Below are positions 13,711 through 21,325 of a DNA stretch of 30,796 bases, in pieces. Origin of the DNA: Clostridiales bacterium UBA4644 (GTDB lineage: Bacteria; Bacillota; Clostridia; Oscillospirales; Butyricicoccaceae); assembly GCA_002405755.1 (NCBI GenBank), contig DHMK01000031.1, positions 1 through 30,796 of the forward strand. The letters are read 5' to 3'. The notes under the pieces were generated by a model. That model was not told the origin of the DNA, did no database searches, and saw only the letters and a list, made by a program, of their open reading frames with translations. Position 1 is the stretch's first letter, and each line of letters opens with the position of its first letter. The translations under genes were made by a program, and so were the position numbers.

Positions 13711-15762
13711 ATGGCTACATATAATCTGAACGAAGTCCTGAAGGCCAAGGCGGCCCAGAACGCCGGCAAAAAGGACAGCGGCGAGGTCAAGCTGGACGAT
13801 GTGAGCCGCGTGAAGGTCCTCTCTCCCGGACGGCAGGTCTTCAAGCGCTTTATCCGCAACCGCCTGGCGGTCTTCGGCACCTGCCTGCTGCTGTTTATGT
13901 TCGTTTTCTCCTTTTTGGGGCCGCTGGTCTATCCCTATGGCCAGAAGCAGATCTTCTACACCTACGAAGAGCAGAATGTGAACTACGCGCTGGCCAAGGT
14001 CAACACCGCCTACAACGGCTACACCGTGGACGATTCCGTTTCCATCAGCCGCGTCGTTGCCAACGTCATGAACAGCAATATCAAGTCCATGATCGAAAAG
14101 GGCGAAAAGGTCCGCCTGTATATCGACGAGACCGGCAGCTATGAGATCCGCGAGCTGGGCCCGGAGGTCTATTCTCTGGCCGCGCAGGAGGCAGAGGAGA
14201 TCTGCACGGTGGGCGTCAGCAAGTTTGAGGTGGGAATCTTCAATTCCATCTCCAAGGAGCTGACCTTCGCGGGCGAGGAGATCCCCGGCCTGGCGGCAGC
14301 CGCAGCCAAAAGCTGCAAGGGCAAAAAGGGCGACTTTACCTACAACGGCGTCAAATACACCTTCGTCCAGGGTAAAATGAAGACCTACGACCTCACTGCC
14401 GAGGCAGACGGCATCAACTATGCCGGCGCTGCCCAGAGCGAGGAATTTGAGACTGCGGTGACCGCCGCCTATGCCGATCAGGTGGAGGAGCTGGTGGTCA
14501 ATAACCGCAGCTACCGCCTGGTCTACGATCAGGACAGCGCTGTCGTCTACCGCATGGGCGCGACCCATGTCGGCTCCGTTTACACCCGCTATACGCTGGA
14601 TACCTTCGTCACCGGTCAGGAGCTGCCCGGCGGCGCTGATACCTTCCGTGCCAACGCCCTGATGGCGGCCTACGATTCCGGCCGGTTCACCTCTGGCGGC
14701 GAGAGCTTCACCATCAAGCAGGAAAACGGCGCGCTGGTGATCTATGATGCTGCCGGCGCGGAATATGCCGAGTTTACCGAGGTCACCGTCCGCCGCTATT
14801 CCGGCGAGGACAGCATGGACTATGACCTGAAGGAGGCCGTCTCTCAGCACATCGAGGAAATGAAGGCCAGCGGACAGAAAACCAGCACGCTGACCTATAA
14901 CATTCCCCAGCAGGATGAAAAGGGCGTCTATAAATATGACGAAAACAACAATCTGCTGTATCAGGAGGCTGACCTGACCATCACCCAGCGGGACACCGGC
15001 GAATATGTGATCAATGCGTATCAGACCATTTATGTCATCGATATGTACGCCTCGCCCTCCGGCACGCACATTCTGGGAACCGACGGCGATGGCTTCGATG
15101 TTATGGCCCGTATCATGTACGGCGGCCGCATCTCCCTGATGGTGGGCTTCGTGGTCGTGTTCCTGGAGTGCTTCCTGGGCATCATCATGGGCGGCCTGGC
15201 CGGCTACTACGGCGGCTGGGTGGATATGCTCATCATGCGGCTGGTGGATATCTTCTACTGTCTGCCCTCCATGCCGATCATGATCATTCTGGGCGCCATG
15301 ATGGACGCCATGCGTATGGATACCTATATCCGACTGATGATCATGATGGCCGCGCTGGGCATCATGGGCTGGGCCGGCGTGGCCCGTATGGTCCGCGGCC
15401 AGATCCTGTCGCTCCGTGAGCAGGAGTTTATGGTCGCCACGGAGGCCACCGGCATCCGGGTCAAATACCGCATCTTCCGCCATCTGGTGCCCAATGTCAT
15501 GCCACAGCTGATCGTCATCGCCACCATGGGCATGGGCGGCGTCATCATCACCGAATCCACCCTGTCCTTCCTGGGCCTGGGCGTCAAGCATCCTCTGGCC
15601 ACCTGGGGCACCATCATCAACTCTGTGTCCTCGGCTTCCGCCATGGCACACTATGCATTTATCTGGATCCCTGTCGGTCTGCTGATCTGCCTTACCGTTA
15701 TCGCCTTCAACTTCGTGGGCGACGGTCTGCGCGATGCATACGACCCGAAGGCAAAACGCTAA
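13711..15762 (+). CDS. oppC: Oligopeptide ABC transporter permease OppC-type with large extracytoplasmic insert
   Basis: At 683 residues this protein is more than twice the usual OppC length of about 300. Residues 40-76 look like a normal OppC N-terminal domain with one membrane helix (51-75). The permease domain resumes at about 449 (SPSGTHILGTDGDGFDVMAR) with the remaining helices and an EAA loop near 574-595 (FMVATEATGIRVKYRIFRHL). Between them are about 370 residues without membrane segments. By topology they lie outside the cell, at the face where the binding protein docks. The insert contains repeated short beta-hairpin-like units. It is in frame, has normal codon use and no internal stop, so it is not an assembly accident. 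The start uses GGAGGTG before ATG 13711. Confidence 0.93.
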   Translation: MATYNLNEVLKAKAAQNAGKKDSGEVKLDDVSRVKVLSPGRQVFKRFIRNRLAVFGTCLLLFMFVFSFLGPLVYPYGQKQIFYTYEEQNVNYALAKVNTAYNGYTVDDSVSISRVVANVMNSNIKSMIEKGEKVRLYIDETGSYEIRELGPEVYSLAAQEAEEICTVGVSKFEVGIFNSISKELTFAGEEIPGLAAAAAKSCKGKKGDFTYNGVKYTFVQGKMKTYDLTAEADGINYAGAAQSEEFETAVTAAYADQVEELVVNNRSYRLVYDQDSAVVYRMGATHVGSVYTRYTLDTFVTGQELPGGADTFRANALMAAYDSGRFTSGGESFTIKQENGALVIYDAAGAEYAEFTEVTVRRYSGEDSMDYDLKEAVSQHIEEMKASGQKTSTLTYNIPQQDEKGVYKYDENNNLLYQEADLTITQRDTGEYVINAYQTIYVIDMYASPSGTHILGTDGDGFDVMARIMYGGRISLMVGFVVVFLECFLGIIMGGLAGYYGGWVDMLIMRLVDIFYCLPSMPIMIILGAMMDAMRMDTYIRLMIMMAALGIMGWAGVARMVRGQILSLREQEFMVATEATGIRVKYRIFRHLVPNVMPQLIVIATMGMGGVIITESTLSFLGLGVKHPLATWGTIINSVSSASAMAHYAFIWIPVGLLICLTVIAFNFVGDGLRDAYDPKAKR

Positions 15763-15775
15763 GGAGGTCGGAACA

Positions 15776-16966
15776 ATGGCTGAAAAGAATACGATGAAGA
15801 AATCCTCCTATATCTCCGCAAAGGAATCCCGCCGGATCACCCGCTTCAACCGCCGGATCACCAAAAAGCTGGAGGCTGCGCGGGCGGACGCCAATAAGGA
15901 TCCCAAGCTCTACACCACCAAAATGCGCGATCCCAACAACGTGGTGGAGTTCGATAACGTCTGTACCTACTTCTTCACCGATGTTGGCGTGGTCCGCTCG
16001 GTCGACGGCGTCAACTTCGACGTGCCCAAGTGCTCCACTGTGGGCGTGGTGGGCGAATCCGGCTGCGGCAAGAGCGTTACCAGCCTTTCGCTGATGCAGC
16101 TGCTGCAGCGTCCCACAGGCCAGGTGGTGGGCGGCGAGATCCGCTTTAACCTGGGCGATGGCACCGCCTATAATATCGTCAATACCCCCAACATCGTCAT
16201 GGAGCATATCCGCGGCAACAAGATCTCCATGATCTTTCAGGAACCCATGACCGCGCTGAACCCGGTGTTCCGCATCGGCCAGCAGGTGGATGAGGTCACC
16301 AAGCTGCACAATCCGGAGATGTCTGACGAGGATGTGAAGGCCCGGACGCTGGAAATGCTGGAGCTGGTGGGCATCGCCAACAAGGAAGGCGTTTATAAAA
16401 TGTATCCCCATGAGCTTTCCGGCGGTATGCGCCAGCGCATCTGCATCGCCATCGCGCTGGCCTGCAATCCCACGCTGATCATCGCCGACGAGCCTACCAC
16501 TGCGCTGGACGTGACCATCCAGGCTCAGATCCTGGACCTGCTGGAAAACCTGAAGCAGAAGCTGAAGTCCTCCATCATGCTCATCACCCACGACCTGGGC
16601 GTCGTGGCGGGCATGGCGGATTATGTGGTGGTCATGTATGCCGGCCGCATCGTGGAAAAGGGCACGGCCAGAGATATCTTCCATCATCCAGCCCATCCCT
16701 ATACCATCGGCCTGATGAAGTCCAAGCCAGTGGTGGGCAAAAAGGTGGAGGAGCTTTACAACATCTCCGGCAGCGTGCCCAACCCCGTCAATATGCCGGA
16801 TTACTGTTACTTCCGGGATCGCTGCGATATGCGCTGCGAGCAGTGCAACGGCGATTATCCCCCGGAGATCAAGATCAGCGATACCCATGTGGTGTCCTGC
16901 TATCGGTATGTCGATCAGGGCGAGATCCTCAAGTATCCGAAATCTGTGAATGTGGAGGAACTGTAA
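15776..16966 (+). CDS. oppD: Oligopeptide ABC transporter ATP-binding protein OppD-type
   Basis: This 396-residue ATPase drives the transporter. Walker A GESGCGKS is at residues 93-100, followed by FQEPMTALNPV (Q loop), LSGGMRQR (signature), LIIADEPT (Walker B) and ITHD (switch His). The C-terminal oligopeptide-ATPase domain carries a Cys cluster (CYFRDRCDMRCEQC, then a later Cys), the kind that holds a [4Fe-4S] cluster in structurally studied DppD. The first 55 residues are a basic extension not found in standard OppD. The ATG at 15776 has AAGGAGG before it; an earlier in-frame start at 15734 would overlap oppC and lacks a ribosome site. Confidence 0.94.
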   Translation: MAEKNTMKKSSYISAKESRRITRFNRRITKKLEAARADANKDPKLYTTKMRDPNNVVEFDNVCTYFFTDVGVVRSVDGVNFDVPKCSTVGVVGESGCGKSVTSLSLMQLLQRPTGQVVGGEIRFNLGDGTAYNIVNTPNIVMEHIRGNKISMIFQEPMTALNPVFRIGQQVDEVTKLHNPEMSDEDVKARTLEMLELVGIANKEGVYKMYPHELSGGMRQRICIAIALACNPTLIIADEPTTALDVTIQAQILDLLENLKQKLKSSIMLITHDLGVVAGMADYVVVMYAGRIVEKGTARDIFHHPAHPYTIGLMKSKPVVGKKVEELYNISGSVPNPVNMPDYCYFRDRCDMRCEQCNGDYPPEIKISDTHVVSCYRYVDQGEILKYPKSVNVEEL

Positions 16967-16967
16967 T

Positions 16968-18047
16968 ATGGCTGAGATCAAAAACACCCAGGCCCAGAAC
17001 AGCGAATACCTCCTTGAGGTAAACAACCTGGTCAAATGGTTCCCCATCAAGTCCAGCTTTTTCAAAAAGACCGTGGGCAATGTCCGTGCGGTAGATGGCA
17101 TCAGCTTTAAGATCAAGCGCGGCCAGACCATGGGTCTGGTGGGCGAATCCGGCTGCGGCAAGTCCACCGCCGGTCGCACGATTCTTCGTCTGCTGGAAAA
17201 GACCTCCGGCGAGGTCTGGTTCGATGGGCAGGAGATGTCTTCACTGTCCAAGACGGAGCTGCGCAAAATGCGTCCCCGGATGCAGATCGTCTTCCAGGAT
17301 CCTTATTCCAGCCTTTCCCCCCGTCTGCCGGTGGGCGAGATCATCGGCGAGGCCGTCCGCGAGCACAATATCGTGCCGCCGGAGGAGTTCGACGCCTATA
17401 TCTCCCGCGTGATGGCGGCCTGCGGCCTGCAGGAATACTATAAGGAGCGCTATCCCCATGAGTTTTCCGGCGGCCAGCGGCAGCGTATCTGCATTGCCAG
17501 AGCGTTGGCGCTCAGCCCGGATTTTATCGTGTGCGACGAGCCGGTCTCCGCGCTGGATGTTTCCATCCAGGCCCAGATCATCAACCTGCTGCGCCAGCTG
17601 CAGAAGGATTTCGGCATCACCTATCTGTTCATTTCCCATGACCTGTCTGTGGTGGAGTACATCTCTGACACCGTGGGCGTCATGTATCTGGGCAGCATGG
17701 TGGAATATGCACCCACGGAGAAGATCTTCGCCAATCCGCTGAATCCCTATACCAAGGCGCTGTTCTCCGCTATCCCCATCCCCGATCCCGATGCCAAGAT
17801 CCACCGCATCATCCTGAAGGGCAGCATCCCCTCTCCGGCCAATCCTCCTGCGGGCTGCAAGTTCCATACCCGCTGCGATCAGTGCATGGAGGTCTGTAAG
17901 TATGCCGTGCCCGAATGGCTGGAGGTAGAGCCGGAACACTTCTGCGCCTGCCACCTCTACGACGACGCGGCGGCCAAGGAGCGGGCGCGGGCGGCCATGG
18001 AAGCGGCCAAGGCCAAGGAAAACGCCAATGGCAAAGCGGCGAAGTGA
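16968..18047 (+). CDS. oppF: Oligopeptide ABC transporter ATP-binding protein OppF-type
   Basis: This is the second ATPase of the pair, 359 residues. Walker A GESGCGKS is at residues 59-66, followed by FQDPYSSLSPRL, FSGGQRQR, FIVCDEPVSALDVS and FISHDLSVV. The C-terminus carries CKFHTRCDQCMEVC and a later Cys pair, again suited to an iron-sulfur cluster. The ATG at 16968 is one base after the oppD stop, with GGAGG inside oppD, so the two are coupled. The last 25 residues are an Ala/Lys-rich tail, within which the next gene starts. Confidence 0.95.
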   Translation: MAEIKNTQAQNSEYLLEVNNLVKWFPIKSSFFKKTVGNVRAVDGISFKIKRGQTMGLVGESGCGKSTAGRTILRLLEKTSGEVWFDGQEMSSLSKTELRKMRPRMQIVFQDPYSSLSPRLPVGEIIGEAVREHNIVPPEEFDAYISRVMAACGLQEYYKERYPHEFSGGQRQRICIARALALSPDFIVCDEPVSALDVSIQAQIINLLRQLQKDFGITYLFISHDLSVVEYISDTVGVMYLGSMVEYAPTEKIFANPLNPYTKALFSAIPIPDPDAKIHRIILKGSIPSPANPPAGCKFHTRCDQCMEVCKYAVPEWLEVEPEHFCACHLYDDAAAKERARAAMEAAKAKENANGKAAK

Positions 18048-18291
18048 TCCGGAGGACGACGGCCGGACCATTGCCAACATGAATGTGGAGGGGATGCCCT
18101 GGTATCAGGAGCCTTCTCCCGACGCCCTGCCAGAGGACACGCCTCCCGGGCAGAGGCCTTATCAGATGACGAAGGAAGAGGGGAGAGCCTATACCTGGGC
18201 CGCTATCAAGGCGGGCCTGACGGTGGTCCTGATCTTCGGACTGGTCTATTTCTTCTTCATTCTCTTCTGCACCAAGGTCTGGTTTGCCTGA
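18028..18291 (+). CDS. Single-pass membrane protein overlapping oppF
   Basis: The 87-residue protein begins 20 bases before the end of oppF in another frame. Residues 1-58 are hydrophilic and Pro/Asp/Glu-rich (with IANMNVEGMPWY); residues 60-82 are one strongly hydrophobic segment (AGLTVVLIFGLVYFFFILF). GGCCAAGGAAA provides a ribosome site. The segment 'DGRTIANMNVEGMPWY' looks familiar from small hypothetical proteins of related clostridia. No family can be named with certainty. The overlap and shared terminator make it the sixth gene of the opp operon; an accessory role at the transporter is possible but unproven. Confidence 0.75.
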   Translation: MAKRRSDPEDDGRTIANMNVEGMPWYQEPSPDALPEDTPPGQRPYQMTKEEGRAYTWAAIKAGLTVVLIFGLVYFFFILFCTKVWFA

Positions 18292-18312
18292 AAAGTCCAT
18301 ATCGTTTTTCCC

Positions 18313-18344
18313 AGCGGCGTGGTTTTGCAGCCACGCCGCTTTTT
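18313..18344 (+). terminator. Rho-independent terminator of the opp operon
   Basis: A perfect 10-bp GC-rich stem (18313-18322 with 18331-18340) is followed by TTTTT. Confidence 0.9.
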
Positions 18345-18473
18345 GCTGTGTTTTTCAAAAAATGCGGCCGCAGGCGCCGGAAAAGCTTCGGCGGCGCGCC
18401 AGAAATTGCAAACGATAAATCGCGGAAAACCGGAAAAAACTATGACTGAATCTGCAAAAAAGGAGGAAAAGCA

Positions 18474-18650
18474 ATGAAACGGATGTTTTCCGGCATGGGA
18501 ATGGGCATGGTGGCCGGGATGTGTGTGGGCGTGATGGCGGCGGGCCTGCTCACCGACCAGGAAAAGCGCCGGGTGCGCCGCAAGGCAGGCCAGGCCGCCC
18601 GGGAGCTCAGCGATGCGGCGGAGGATCTGCGAGGCTGGCTGAAGCACTGA
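18474..18650 (+). CDS. Small membrane peptide with basic tail
   Basis: This gene encodes 58 residues. Residues 5-27 (FSGMGMGMVAGMCVGVMAAG) are Met/Gly/Val-rich and hydrophobic; the rest is a charged helix (QEKRRVRRKAGQAARELSDA). This resembles YtxH-like small membrane proteins in layout. A very strong ribosome site, AAAAAGGAGGAAAAGCAATG, supports the start. No promoter with good spacing is seen nearby. Function unknown. Confidence 0.7.
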   Translation: MKRMFSGMGMGMVAGMCVGVMAAGLLTDQEKRRVRRKAGQAARELSDAAEDLRGWLKH

Positions 18651-18709
18651 GCTGTCCGTGAGACGGCAGGCGCAGTTATGAATTTGTTCTGAATTCGGCG
18701 GCGCGTCTC

Positions 18710-18738
18710 TTGCTATTCGGCCCGAAGCTTTTTACAAT
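18710..18738 (+). promoter_or_regulatory. Promoter of the phosphodiester glycosidase-family gene
   Basis: TTGCTA (18710-18715), 17-bp spacer, TACAAT (18733-18738), about 60 bases before the GTG start. Confidence 0.65.
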
Positions 18739-18798
18739 AAGGGCGAAAGCGATGAGATGCGCCGCCGGAGCTGACCGGCGGAGAAAGGAGGGCGCGCA

Positions 18799-20064
18799 GT
18801 GGCAAAAACGACCTATGCTGGGACGCATCTGGCGGAGCCGCAGCGAAAGCCGCGCAGGAAGCGCTCGTTTCTGCGGGGACTGGCGGTGGTGCTGGCCCTT
18901 TTGCTGGGCCTTTACGGCCTTGTGCTCTGGGCGCCCATCCCCGCTGTGGAGCGGCTGCGGAATATGTATATCGAAACGGCGCTCTCCACCATGACCCACC
19001 GCTGGCTGGCTACCAGCTTTTTCCCGAAAAGCATCGTGGAAGAGGTGCGGCAGCAGATGAAGGCCGCTCAGGAGTCGCAAAACGGTATTCAATCTGACTG
19101 GAACAGCTCCGGGCAGAATCATACCGCTCCGGATATTCCGGAAACGCCCTCCGGCGAGATGGGCAGCGTCACCGAGGGGGACGAGGCCATGGAGGCCTTT
19201 TTCCGGCTGTTTTGGGAGCTGGACCGGGAGAGCGTTTTGGATTGGGTCAAGAAGGATCCGTCGTTGCTGGAAAACGGCTGGGCCCATCTGGCCGCCAATG
19301 AAGCGGGCTTGAAGGACAAGGGCCTGCCGGTCTATACCACCATGGGCGAGCAGGTGCTGGCCATCAACGCCCAGCAGAAGGTGCTGCTGGTGCGGGTCAA
19401 GGGCAGCGGCTACCGGGGCGTTCTGGCCATCGCCAAGGATCCCGCCCGGCTGAGCCTGCAGGCCTCCTCCCAGCTGGGGGAGCGGGGCGAAAATGCCGGC
19501 GTTATCGCCGAGGCCCACAACGGTCTGCTGGCCATGACGGGCAGCGGCTTTCTGGATCAGGACGGCCATGGCAAGGGCGGTCAGGTCACAGGCTATGCCC
19601 TGTGCAGCGGCACGGCTTACGGCCAGCACATGGGCAGCGGCTACAAGCGGATGGAGCTGCGGGATGACGATCTGCTGTATATCGTAGACGCCTCTGCGGA
19701 GGTCAGCCCAAAGGCTACCGACGCCATGGAGTTCACCCCGGCGCTGATCGTGGACGGTCAGATCACCGTGGACAGCACCTGCGGCTGGACGGCGCTGAAC
19801 CCCCGGGCCTGCCTGGGGCAGTCGGACCGGTATGAGATCCTGATGCTGGTGATCGAGGGCCGCCTGACCACCTCCATCGGCACCGACGTGATCGAGTGTG
19901 CAAAGCTGCTGCAGCAGCATGGCTGTATGCAGGCCATGAATATGGACGGCGGCACCAGCGCCACGCTGTATTACGACGGGGAATATGTCACTCAGTGCTC
20001 CAATACTGCGCTGCCCGCCGGGCGGCTGCTGCCGGACGCCTGGATCTTTGCCCGGAAGGACTAA
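18799..20064 (+). CDS. Phosphodiester glycosidase family protein (NAGPA-like), membrane-anchored
   Basis: The 421-residue protein starts at GTG with GAAAGGAGGG upstream. A basic N-terminus (KPRRKR) and one hydrophobic segment (residues 25-45) anchor it, with the rest outside. Residues about 175-420 form the domain of phosphodiester glycosidases (NAGPA/DUF2233), with AEAHNGLLAMTGSGF and the hallmark MNMDGGTSATLYYDGEYV near the C-terminus. Members remove sugar-phosphate caps or act on cell-wall polymers; the substrate here is unknown. The region between the anchor and the domain contains a predicted soluble helix-rich linker. The gene stands alone between its own promoter and terminator. Confidence 0.85.
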   Translation: MAKTTYAGTHLAEPQRKPRRKRSFLRGLAVVLALLLGLYGLVLWAPIPAVERLRNMYIETALSTMTHRWLATSFFPKSIVEEVRQQMKAAQESQNGIQSDWNSSGQNHTAPDIPETPSGEMGSVTEGDEAMEAFFRLFWELDRESVLDWVKKDPSLLENGWAHLAANEAGLKDKGLPVYTTMGEQVLAINAQQKVLLVRVKGSGYRGVLAIAKDPARLSLQASSQLGERGENAGVIAEAHNGLLAMTGSGFLDQDGHGKGGQVTGYALCSGTAYGQHMGSGYKRMELRDDDLLYIVDASAEVSPKATDAMEFTPALIVDGQITVDSTCGWTALNPRACLGQSDRYEILMLVIEGRLTTSIGTDVIECAKLLQQHGCMQAMNMDGGTSATLYYDGEYVTQCSNTALPAGRLLPDAWIFARKD

Positions 20065-20078
20065 AACATAGAACAATC

Positions 20079-20112
20079 GCAAGCATTGTTTTAATACAGT
20101 GCTTGCTTTTTT
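20079..20112 (+). terminator. Rho-independent terminator after the glycosidase gene
   Basis: An 11-bp stem with one G-T pair (20079-20089 with 20096-20106) is followed by TTTTTT. Its right arm overlaps the -35 of the next promoter. Confidence 0.88.
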
Positions 20113-20131
20113 CGAGCAAAGGGGATATAAT
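20103..20131 (+). promoter_or_regulatory. Promoter of the citramalate lyase/mesaconase operon
   Basis: TTGCTT (20103-20108), 17-bp spacer, perfect TATAAT (20126-20131). The spacer also holds AGCAA, forming TTGCT-N7-AGCAA (20103-20119), which may be a binding site or just part of the terminator overlap. Confidence 0.8.
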
Positions 20132-20174
20132 CGGTGCCGGAACAAATTGATCCGAAAGGAAGTGCCATATCTAT

Positions 20175-20444
20175 ATGAGCAAGGCGATCAAGCCCGCCTC
20201 GGCGGGCACGCTGGAGTCCAGCGATGTGATGGTGGAGCTGGAGCCGGCGGAAGGCCGGAGCATCGAGCTGCATTCCGTGGTGGAGCAGCAGTTTGGGTCC
20301 TCGATCCTGGCGCTGGCAGAGGAGATGCTGGACGCAGCCGGCCTGGATCAGGTCTGTCTGCGCATCGACGACCGGGGCGCGCTGGAGTGCGTCCTGCGGG
20401 CCCGCATTGAGACCGCGATCCTTCGCGCGAAGGGAGAGAACTGA
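20175..20444 (+). CDS. citD: Citrate/citramalate lyase acyl carrier protein (gamma subunit)
   Basis: The 89-residue protein carries the phosphoribosyl-dephospho-CoA arm of the lyase. It aligns closely to CitD: SAGTLESSDVMVELEP, VEQQFGSSI and DDRGALECVLRARIETA. The modified Ser is probably Ser15 (LESSD), matching Ser14 of known CitD proteins. In the methylaspartate context the acetylated arm would swap acetyl for citramalyl. The gene starts the operon and is followed by citE with one base between stop and start. Confidence 0.93.
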   Translation: MSKAIKPASAGTLESSDVMVELEPAEGRSIELHSVVEQQFGSSILALAEEMLDAAGLDQVCLRIDDRGALECVLRARIETAILRAKGEN

Positions 20445-20445
20445 T

Positions 20446-21324
20446 ATGAGACGCAGCATGCTGTTTTTACCGGGCAACACGCCCAACATCCTGCAAAACG
20501 GCGATGCCCTGGGGGCGGATGCCGTCATCTTCGACCTGGAGGACGCCGTCGCCCCCGACCAGAAGGACGCCGCCCGGATCCTGGTCCGCAACACCATGAC
20601 TTATCTGGATTTTTCCAGAGTGGAGGTCATCGTGCGCATCAATTCCGTGGATGCGGACTTCTGGAAGAAGGATCTGGAGACCATCCTGCCCCTGAAGCCC
20701 TCGCTGATCATGCCGCCCAAGTCCTCCTGCGCCCAGGATGTGCTGACGGTGGACGCTTATATGTCTCAGCTGGAGGACCGGCTGGGCTTTGCCCGCAATA
20801 CCGTTCGCCTGATCCCCCTGATCGAGACGGCGCTGGGCGTGGAAAACGCCTATCAGATCGCCTCCTGCACGCCGCGGGTGGCGGCCATCTTCCTGGGCGG
20901 AGAGGATCTGACCGCCGATCTGCAGTGCAAGCGCACCAAGGAGAGCCAGGAGATCGAATATGCCCGCAGCCGCATGGTCTGCGCGGCCCGGGCCGCCGGC
21001 GTGGACGTTTACGACACGCCCTTTACGGATGTCAACGATGACGAGGGCATCCGCATCGATGCGGAAAAGGCCAAGAGCCTTGGCTTTACCGGAAAATCTG
21101 CCATTTCTCCCCGCCATGTGCCGGTGATCAATGAGGTATTCTCCCCCTCCCAGCGAGATATCGACTATGCCTATGAGGTCATGGAGGCCATTCGCCGGGG
21201 CAAGGAGGAGGGCCGCGGCGCCGTGGCTCTGCGGGGCAAGATGATCGACGCGCCGGTGGTCAACCGGGCAAAGCGGGTCATCGAAACGGCGGAAGCCCTT
21301 GGGCTGGGAAGGAGCGAGCACTGA
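20446..21324 (+). CDS. citE: Citrate/citramalate lyase beta subunit (CitE-like)
   Basis: The 292-residue TIM-barrel CoA-ester lyase cleaves the (S)-citramalyl or citryl thioester. It starts MRRSMLFLPGNTPN and shows FDLEDAVAPDQKDAAR, IPLIETALGVENAYQIA (metal-binding Glu) and GFTGKSAISPRHVPVINEVF. The open frame reaches back to 20293, but that part lies inside citD; the ATG at 20446 has GGGAGA upstream. Given the neighbouring methylaspartate genes, the product with the gamma arm is more likely citramalyl- than citryl-ACP, but CitE of both enzymes looks alike, so substrate is inferred from context. Confidence 0.92.
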   Translation: MRRSMLFLPGNTPNILQNGDALGADAVIFDLEDAVAPDQKDAARILVRNTMTYLDFSRVEVIVRINSVDADFWKKDLETILPLKPSLIMPPKSSCAQDVLTVDAYMSQLEDRLGFARNTVRLIPLIETALGVENAYQIASCTPRVAAIFLGGEDLTADLQCKRTKESQEIEYARSRMVCAARAAGVDVYDTPFTDVNDDEGIRIDAEKAKSLGFTGKSAISPRHVPVINEVFSPSQRDIDYAYEVMEAIRRGKEEGRGAVALRGKMIDAPVVNRAKRVIETAEALGLGRSEH

Positions 21325-21325
21325 T

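Noticed and set aside
13615..15651. A - strand open frame of 678 codons opposite oppC
   Set aside because: It is His/Asp/Gly/Ala-rich nonsense opposite a gene whose permease ends are recognisable; no ribosome site or motif supports it.
18710..18994. A 94-codon + frame overlapping the start of the glycosidase-family gene
   Set aside because: It starts within the promoter and continues in a frame other than the recognisable membrane anchor; composition is Arg/Ser-rich.
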